Translations under genes and position numbers: made by a program
Notes under the pieces: generated by a model
Databases searched by the model: none
Told to the model about the DNA's origin: nothing
Seen by the model: only the letters and a program-made list of their open reading frames with translations
From: Davidsoniella eucalypti
Lineage: Eukaryota; Ascomycota; Sordariomycetes; Microascales; Ceratocystidaceae
Reading direction: 5' to 3'
NCBI GenBank assembly: GCA_004009845.1
Contig: RMBW01000121.1
Coordinates: 1-64,000 of the forward strand
DNA length: 64,000 bases
Part shown: piece after piece, positions 56,323-64,000 of the stretch
How positions within the stretch are numbered: position 1 is the stretch's first letter
Layout: each line of letters opens with the position of its first letter

Positions 56323-57127
56323 TTACAGGTCGCGGGGGGGAAGTTGTTCGATTTCAGGAAGAAGAGCCTTCTTGGCGATCTGTAGAGTAAAATGTTAATA
56401 AGATATGAGCCAAAGAGGTCGTAGATATAAGACTGAAGAGGAAAAGACATACCACCCAGATAGTAGCAGCGCCAGAAACGACACCACCAGCAACCATCAT
56501 AGGCTTGGCACCCTTGGTACTCCGAAAAATAGCACCCGACATGAATCCAGCCACGATAGAGTTAGCCGCATCATGCTTCCCCCGGGCGGCGCCGATCAGG
56601 GCACTGAATGTGTTGTAGATGATAGCAATAACACCGGCGGAGTTACCCAAGAACGGGCCGCGCTTAGTAACGGCGTTGAGTACCGAGTTGAGGCGTAGTC
56701 TAGGTGGCTGGCCCTCGGAGCGACGCAACCCCTCCTGCAAACCCCAAACGCCACCGAGCGTCAAAAAGCCGAGGTATGTGATACCGGTGCCGTAGCATAG
56801 GTCATCTGTAAAACCGCGCGAGGGGATGACGGAGTGGTTGCTGGGCAGGGTAGCGTCGTCCAGCGAAATATACTCGAGAGCGTCCTTGTCGAGGCCGGCC
56901 AGCGGGTGAAGTAGCGTAGGGTCGGCAAATGCGGAGGGCTTGAGGAACGACTCGACGCCCATGTTTTGCGTCGGGTCATACGACGTCGTGGAGGCGCCGG
57001 TGCTGGTGCTGGGAGAAGCCGGAGAAGGCATGGCGGGCTGCTGCGCCGGCATATGCGAGGCAACGGCCTGGGCCTGCTGCTTGTCTTTGTTACCGCCGCC
57101 GGTAATGGTGTTCCATAGTGAGGGCAT
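56323..57127 (-). CDS. TIM23: Mitochondrial inner-membrane import channel subunit Tim23
   Basis: Tim23 forms the channel of the presequence translocase. Exons 57127-56453 and 56379-56323, with a 73-nt intron (GTATGT donor, ACAG acceptor), give 243 aa. The N-terminal intermembrane-space part is Pro/Ala/Ser-rich and then has PLAGLDKDALEYISLDD, the conserved Tim50/presequence-binding stretch. The Tim17/22/23 membrane domain follows, with LCYGTGITYLGFLTLGGVWG (helix 1), GPFLGNSAGVIAIIYNTFSA, and the signature region GKHDAANSIVAGFMSGAIFR. The last exon adds IAKKALLPEIEQLPPRDL. Without the last intron the frame would run on into unrelated hydrophobic residues. Confidence 0.94.
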
Positions 57128-57641
57128 ATTGCAAGACTAGATATTAATTATATATATGCCTGTTATGTTCCAGAGGAAAGAAAAAGCAAAGCACAAGAGA
57201 AGTAACAACGAAAATGAATGACCCGCCACAATAGTTCTAGCTGGAAGCAAATGACAAGGTTTTACGTCGGGCAAGGCAAAGAAAGAATTATCACGACTAG
57301 ACTACTACCACCAACGGGCTGGAATCGGAGTTCTTAGGCGTCATTCGGCTCATATTCTTGTCGAGACGTTTCTAATGTGCAAAGAAAAATTTTGGTTGTT
57401 ATCAGCTTAAGTGCCGCCACACCAACGCCACGACGTGGCGGGTCCAAAAATGAAAACAATAAATATATGTGACTAAGCATTTATTAGAAAGTTATGTGCT
57501 CCACTTCTAAAGCGGGTCGGGTCTCAACCGAGTATAAATTTCTCACAACGGCGCACCTTTCATTTTTTTCCTTTTCCTTTTCTTTTCATCATCAGTACGG
57601 GTGATTTCTGCACCGTCAAGTGAAGAAATCATTTGTCTACA

Positions 57642-58069
57642 ATGGCGGCTCCGCTACGGCGGCTTGCTGAGGGTTGTCCATTCGATGGGTTTCCTTCCGT
57701 TCCCGGCCCTCTTAAGTAACGATTTTTTTTTCGATCACCAACCTATCAGCCACTGACGTCTGGTCTACCAGGTTCTTGACTGTGGGGTGCTCGCGACATT
57801 TCAATAGCATCGTGCAAGTTTTTATATGTATCTTTTGTGCCCAGGTAGCATTGGTTTCTAGTATAGTTAGACATCATCGCAACTGCTCGTGCCTCTATAT
57901 ATCGTCTTTGTTACGTCGTGTCTTATCATCGCGTCTTGTCCGTCTCGTTGGCGCGACGAACGGTTCATGTCACATATCACAGTCAAGGCTTCTAAAAAAA
58001 ATTAGTACGCCTGTGTCAACGTGCTCTATGTGGTGTAAAGGTACTTCAAGACTGTTGTGCAACTCCTAG
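57642..58069 (+). CDS. Doubtful two-exon small gene divergent from TIM23
   Basis: ATG at 57642 opens MAAPLRRLAEGCPFDGFPSV; a GTAACG donor at 57716 and an ACCAG acceptor at 57770-57771 (56-nt intron) join it in frame to 57772-58069, total 123 aa. The second part is Cys/Ser/Leu-rich (FICIFCAQVALVSSIV) and matches no family I know. The first exon is GC-rich and coding-like, but the rest is not. It shares the promoter region with TIM23. It could instead be a transcribed non-coding leader. Confidence 0.22.
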
Positions 58070-61000
58070 GTAATTGTCTGACAGCAATACCACCGGCCAT
58101 TTCGCCATTGGGATTTCATCTGTGTTGAATACACTATCACAGAAAATTTGATTTCGGGGGTCCCAGTCCGTTGTTAACTCTATTTTTTTCCCTTTGTCGG
58201 GATACCACGTCTTCAATAGCACAATGATCCAGGGCCAGTGTAATATAAAACTCATCTGTAAATGACATCATGAATTGCAAATGTCCATCAAGGTAGGAAA
58301 ACAGATGTTAATATCGATAATGTACAACATAACTCAATCCCCTCGGTATGTAAATAAGGATAAGGAAAGCGAGCGTTGGTATATAAACTCACACATCGAA
58401 AATAGGCAAGTGACCTGTATAACTGACCGGCGCCCATTAAGGAATTAATTGATGGCGGGATTATACAGCTATACTTGAGAATATAGCGGGAAGGGGTCTG
58501 TTGTAGTCTAGATTGATATATGACTTCAAATCTTGTACTATACAATAACCGATGGTGCGCGACAACCTGTCATGATGTAGGGGGTGTGTTTCTTGGGACA
58601 AGTAGGGTTGTAACTGGTTCACGGTAGATGCCGATGCATAACAACGGTCTCGGTATCTCAAAATAGACAGAGGAAGCACGGAAGGATGTTGTTTGTGATC
58701 ATACTGAGATGGCTACCACTAATATTGAAACTAGTGAGCTTTTCATCGATAAAAAGTCTAAGACGTGCCTGTCTCCAGGGCGGTTGCAAAATGAGATGCT
58801 TCTACCTGCTCTTTAGGTTGTATAGATGGAAATGCAGTTATTGTTGATAAAAAGTTGTTATCATGAATGTACGCCAATTTTGTTTTGCTTTTAAATATAG
58901 CCACAGCGATGCTGTTCAGATGAGATACTATATCATAGAGAAAGAGGCACAATAAGTTTTAGGTATTTCATCGTAGCCATAAGCTTATTAGCCTTGATTG
59001 ATTGAAACTATTTTACGATAACCAGATGATGCTAAGAACAAGAGAAAACGAGAGAAAAAAATGACTCGGGAAGCCAGAACAGAACTTGCCAGAGATTGCT
59101 TAGGGTTTCTAAAGTTATCAGGAAGGTTCTTAAAAATCGTAAATATAGGGTTTCGGGTATTATGGGTTTCAGTTAGGGTTAACGAGTGAAATACCATAGT
59201 CACTTCAGATCACTTTTAGATAGACTTTGTCCTCTATTTTCACATTGTAAATGGTAATAGCAGAACTTAGTGTGTAGGTGATCGTAGTGTACATCTGATA
59301 CTTTTTCTATTTCTTGTCTGCGTACCTCTAATCTTATGGACTTGTATAAACTCTTGATCCAAGCCCCTTTTCTATGTAATAAGCAAGTGAACAACATTTA
59401 TGGCCTAGTAATTGCAGGTGAACAGAAATGGGTTAAAGCCTGCTTTGAGCACGAGATAAGGATCATAACTATGTAAATGCCGTGACTTTAGTGACTTTTC
59501 TTACATTTTTTCCTGAGGGCTTCACCTTCCTTTTGCCCTTCTTTTCCTGAGTTGCTCTATAGGACTGTAACAGTAAAATCTAGATTAAAAGACTAATGAC
59601 TACACAACTAATTATACGAACTATTCTAACTATGCAGACATGTATTTGAACGTATATTTTGATTAAAAATGTGCATTGAGAATTATCTATAAAGTAAAGA
59701 TGGAAACTAGAAATTTACACACTAGGATTGCCGCTCCTATTTCTGGGTTGCTTTGTACCTTCGTAATTATGAACAAGCTTTTCAGTCTTTGTTTTAGTGT
59801 AGTAGAGTCTACATAATGCTTCAGTTTAAAGTTATCTAAGCATCTAAGCTATAAAAGGGATCATTTAGAAGGGAGGCAGTTATCATACTTTATTTATATA
59901 ATGTTTGGACGTTAAGCTAACAGCTCCCTTCTTTTGAATGTATCTCGATGTTCAGAATGAAATTTGCCACATAATAGTCAATAGTCATCTATATGAATAT
60001 ACACTTGGAGCTGATGGGGCCTTTTTTGGTATGAAAAGGTAAGGATGTCTACCTCTGTTCTACGTCTTTACAATCTTTACAATCTCTACTACAGTCCCTA
60101 CTACAGTATCCAACTAAAGGTTCCCTATTCGTAACTAAATAGTTCTTCTTGTATTCTATTCTTTCTTACTTGTTGATCTTAGTCTTTGAAGCCAACTTTT
60201 ATAAAAAGCCAAGAGTCACACCTACACTGTTTTTATAAGATAGAACATCTACAAAAGAGGGTTACATCTTAGTTTCTAGAATTTGCTAGTTGTTAATATT
60301 GGACTTTGACTTCAACTTGTAACAGGTCAAGAAAACAATCAAATTCCACTATCTGAGTAATAGGAAGATCAAGAAGTAGTGAAGAGTAGAATATGTGCAG
60401 GTATGTAGAGAAAAGTCTGGGCTTGCATTCAAAACGTATGGAGTAACAAAGACTAAACAAGTTAAAGATAGTACTTTATAGATGTCTATAGATGTGCCTA
60501 TTTAATTAACTAGTTCTCTTTACATCTCGTTATTTTCTAGTTCTTGACCTTGGACTTGGCTTTTTCCTTTTTCAATTCGTAGTTGCACTGAAAACTACGC
60601 AAGTATTAATGTTGGCTAAAATAAGCTCTTTTACCTTGGTTACTGATTCTACCACCCTACAGTTTGCAGCAATAGACAAGATTATCAAGCAATATTACAT
60701 AGGTCAAAGGTCAAGAATCATACCTATACTACATATACCTAAGTCTTTGGAAGCCAATTGCAAAGACAAATGGTCTAGAAAAGAGAGTTATAGTCTTTCC
60801 AAACGTCAGTAGGTGCTTTTAATTGAAATATATTTTCGTGCCTACATAAATACTGATACTAATTACTATTCTGTTTGCTGTCGGTATACCTCCAATGGCA
60901 TGGAACCTTCTTACATCCCTCTTCTATTTAATGGATAAGTGAACTAGATCTATCACAAATGAGAAGGTTTAGAGATGTTCTGGCAATACACCCTAACATG

Positions 61001-63133
61001 TAACGTACATGTTACCTCCATCAGATTAACGAATGTTTTCAAAAACAGATGTACATACGTAAGGATCACAGCTAAATGTTATAGCTTTAATGGGTCAAGG
61101 TACTCACTCGTATGGTACATTGTCCAGTATTGTATTTTTCCTTGGCTCACGAATGTTATAGCTACAATGGCAGCAAAATGACCGGTGAATCCGCTACATA
61201 GTTGAATGGGGATGCTACAGCCGATAGACAGATGCTCGAGTGTCACAATTTAAGTGTACCTATCACGAAATTGAGATTTTATTCTATTTTAGAAACAAAC
61301 TGATAGGCCGAGACTAGACATAGATTTGCGTCGACACTTGAGGAAACTCAGCCCTGGGTCCGCATTTATTTTCGAGGAATTCGATGTAGAAATTCTTGTG
61401 AAGTAAAAACTTACCGGTGACCGATTCAGCAATAATGATATCCGTGAATTGCAATGGTGTTTTATTGTGAGCCCATCGACCTGGGGGAGCTGAGGCAGGC
61501 CGGTTTAATCAAGATGAGTTAAGCCTTGTTCTTCAGACTCAATGTGAATTGCTTGTTGATTTTTTAATTTTTACTTTTTACTTTAAAAATAAATCCTACA
61601 TATAGTTGCTGGAATCGAAAATAGTATATGTGTTTATCCTAGCCACCTCTCAATCGAAAGAGGGATAGTTGCGGCTGTGAGTCGATGCAAATGCAATAAA
61701 AACAGTTGTGAAGAACTACAAAGTTGATTGGCTAGAAGAATACTTATATTGCACTGAGAAAGACTATTGGGCAGAGAATCTGCTGTACCGTCTCACACTA
61801 AACTAAAGCAACATGGCATTATTGCTAAGAATTGGGTCATTGCGCCGTCTCTCACACTGTAAAAATAGGTGTGCTGGGTGGGGATGGACGTTATACAGGC
61901 CTGTAAATGTCAGCCCAAGTCGCCACGCCTTGTAACTACGAAAGAAATATATAAGCACTAGAAGAACAGAAAGCCTGTACTTGAAACAACTAAATCAGTC
62001 AGAAGCCCCCAAGGCGGTAAACTAAAGTCGCACTAAGCACGAAGATTATATTATAATGCGAATTTGGACATACAACACAGAATGCCTGATTAAGAGCATG
62101 GCAAGACACTGGCTTTTATCACGACGTATAGCTGTGTGTATATCAGGATCTTTGCTGCCAAGTTCAGTCGGGTTGTTCCTTTTAACTGCTACCGTACTAT
62201 CTACGCCGGAAATCCGTCTTTGCAACCGCTCTGTCAACTTACTGGACACCATAAAGAGCAATAAAAAAGGGAAAAAATACCCAAGTGACTGAGAAAAGCT
62301 ATTAAGGCAAAAAAACAAGCACAAAATGAACGATAAACGATACCCGGTGCATTTATACCGGTCTGCCTGTTTAATCTCCCCTCTTCACGATAAACCCTCC
62401 AATCTCCTGTTAATAAAGTTGCTATAACTATACGTAGCCTACACATGCGCTTCTCAAGAGAGACCCTCCTTACAACGGGCTACGTTGATACGCGAATTCT
62501 ACTCTTTTCACCCCAATATATTGATAAATTATTATAAAATATAACCGTCTTATAGTAGATAAAGAGCCAAATTTGAGAATCACCAGAGAAAACACCGAGT
62601 CAGCGGTTAGCTGTGTACTTCAAGCGGCACCCAAGTCAAAGCCGTGTAAGAGAGAGCTTTGCTAGGATCTCGTACAGAGAATTCAACTAATCATAAGGTC
62701 TCTTCTAAGACGGTCGTTTAAGGCATTCTATTGGCTTCTATCACCATAGTGTGGCCGAGATACTGTTCGTTCGATAAATACACTCCCATTGAACGGAGGC
62801 ATCATCTGTTATAGTATTCGAGAAGTTCGATGAGCTATCGACAGCAGATTTTCCTCGAGTACTAACTTGATGTGGCCGTGCCATAGACACAATAACTGTA
62901 TATATATCGTGACCTCCCCCTCTTCAGTTTCTGTTCTGGTCCTCTCTTCATCACGCATCTCTGCACCCCAACTTCGCTGTCTTCCTCATCACTTCTCTTT
63001 TTACCTTCTTCACTATCCATCCCTCCAATCTTCCGTTGTCGTCTATAGACATCAGCTATATCTTTGCTTTTCAAAGCCTTGAAACCTTTCACTATCACCA
63101 AATCTTTGTCGAAAGACCATTCTATCAGCCAAC
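58070..63133. other. 5 kb AT-rich gene desert
   Basis: No gene could be supported over about 5 kb: open frames are all under ~100 codons, start-poor and without motifs. The sequence is visibly AT-rich from 58.3 to 62.6 kb, with many TA/TT steps. Similar phrases recur inside it (for example AGTCTTTGAAGCCAA near 60181 and AGTCTTTGGAAGCCAA near 60743; GTCACACCTACACT near 60215 and ATCATACCTATACT near 60717), which may be remains of old duplicated or repeat-mutated DNA. The last ~300 bp (62840-63133) are the CT-rich promoter/leader of the dioxygenase gene. Confidence 0.45.
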
Positions 63134-64000
63134 ATGTTCACCATTCACGCCCCTGTTCCCACTGCTACGACCCAGCATTTCACTGGTCAGACGCCGTTCA
63201 GCCTGCAAAACCCGATGGCTTGGTCCAAGGACGACTTCATTGAGTCGACCTCTTACACGCTCGAGTTCACGGAGAGCCAGATGCAAGAGATCAGTGATGC
63301 TCTGGAAGCATTCAAACGTAAGTGAAGAGCCCTCTCTCTATATTGGCTGCTCCCCGTTAGCCCAATGCCTTTGTCTTTGATCTCTCATACCGACTCCATA
63401 ACTATAGTGTCCCAGATCGACGGCGCCCTTATCTCCAAGGAAAACTTTGTCCTACCCACGGTTGGGCCCATTCTGACCAAGGCTGCCGAAGACGTCTACT
63501 TTGGCCGTGGCTTCGTTGTCGTGCGCGGCCCTTCCCCCAAGTCTATGGACGCTGAAGACAATGTCCTGCTGTATCTGGGAATCAGTACCTACATCGCTAG
63601 CCAGCGTGGCATGCAGGACTCAGCCGGCAACATGATCAGTAAGTACACTTAGGCCACGCCTGACACAGCACACTTTCTCGACATAGAGTTCCTGCCCATA
63701 AGCACGAAAACCATAACTCGCTTAGGGCTTTCACTGTCACATTCATACAACACACTATGTTCTGTTTCCGTTTTTCTTGCTTAGCACTATCGAACTAACG
63801 CTCTACACTTAGCTCATCTCCGGTACCACCAGAGCGACTATGCGCCCGGAACTGGACCAACCCGGTTTTCGAACAAGCAGAGCGTAAGTTCATTTTTTTG
63901 GGTCCATTTCCCTATCTCGTCTTGTCTCATGGCTTACTGTGTGGTTGAAATTCTGCCACTGGAGCAATCCGGTTCGACAACACAGCAGGGGTCGACAACA
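63134..64000 (+). CDS. TauD/TfdA-like 2-oxoglutarate dioxygenase family protein, truncated by window edge
   Basis: N-terminal part of a clavaminate-synthase-like fungal protein. Exons 63134-63317, 63408-63638 and 63813-63883 are read, followed by a GTAAGT donor at 63884; the continuation lies at or beyond the window end. Seen: MFTIHAPVPTATTQHFTGQT, WSKDDFIESTSYTLEFTESQ, SKENFVLPTVGPILTKAAED, then FGRGFVVVRGPSPKSM and EDNVLLYLGISTYIASQRG, the typical opening of these enzymes before the iron-binding HxD, which should lie in the missing part. The 174-nt second intron is longer than others here and could hide a further small exon. Substrate unknown. Confidence 0.78.

Noticed and set aside
59100..59190. 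Several TTAGGG-like words (AGGGTTTC, TTAGGGTT), considered as telomeric repeats
   Set aside because: They are scattered and irregular, not a tandem array.

Overview
The window is nuclear DNA of a filamentous ascomycete fungus (Pezizomycotina). Genes are closely spaced on both strands. Introns are short (about 48-120 nt) with GTAAGT/GTATGT-type donors, CTAAC-type branch points and NAG acceptors. The protein families are typically fungal: Ypp1/Rhf1, a DUF1749 esterase, a fungal P450 and FAR1-type MULE transposases. I cannot name the species. Gene models were joined by hand, and the spliced lengths of the complete models were checked for divisibility by three.

Layout. (1) 1-14.6 kb is a dense housekeeping block: partial Ypp1-like PI4-kinase scaffold (-), RIX1 (+, frameshifted), a WW-domain protein (-, frameshifted), glutamate 5-kinase PRO1 (+), NIP7 (-) diverging from NOC3 (+), an unknown disordered protein (-) and the RNase MRP/P subunit POP3 (-). 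Four of these (RIX1, NIP7, NOC3, POP3) act in ribosome or rRNA biogenesis. (2) 14.6-25.5 kb holds a 2.4 kb non-coding leader and a very large USP-type deubiquitinase of 2591 aa in 12 exons. (3) 25.5-32.2 kb is an accessory island with transposon debris: an orphan FAR1/MULE N-terminal gene between imperfect inverted repeats, two families of tandem repeats and a Tc1/mariner transposase relic. (4) 32.2-51.8 kb is housekeeping again: an unknown fungal protein, a PRCC-like protein, TTI1, a DUF1749 hydrolase, a start-less small Cys-rich gene, a cytochrome P450, eIF5 with upstream ORFs, a disordered basic protein and dephospho-CoA kinase. (5) 52.4-58 kb has an unknown 626-aa protein, a complete 736-bp non-autonomous MULE with long inverted repeats and a 9-bp target duplication, TIM23, and a doubtful small gene. 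(6) 58-63.1 kb is an AT-rich gene desert, followed by the start of a TauD/TfdA-like dioxygenase that runs off the window.

Most genes are single housekeeping functions with no operon-like logic. Possible functional links are the shared promoter of NIP7 and NOC3 and the loose cluster of ribosome-assembly genes. The most unusual points are the cluster of single-base frameshifts confined to RIX1 and the WW gene, the intact MULE derivative encoding only a DNA-binding piece of a transposase, the stop-free 60-nt intron inside the deubiquitinase catalytic domain, and the upstream ORFs before eIF5.
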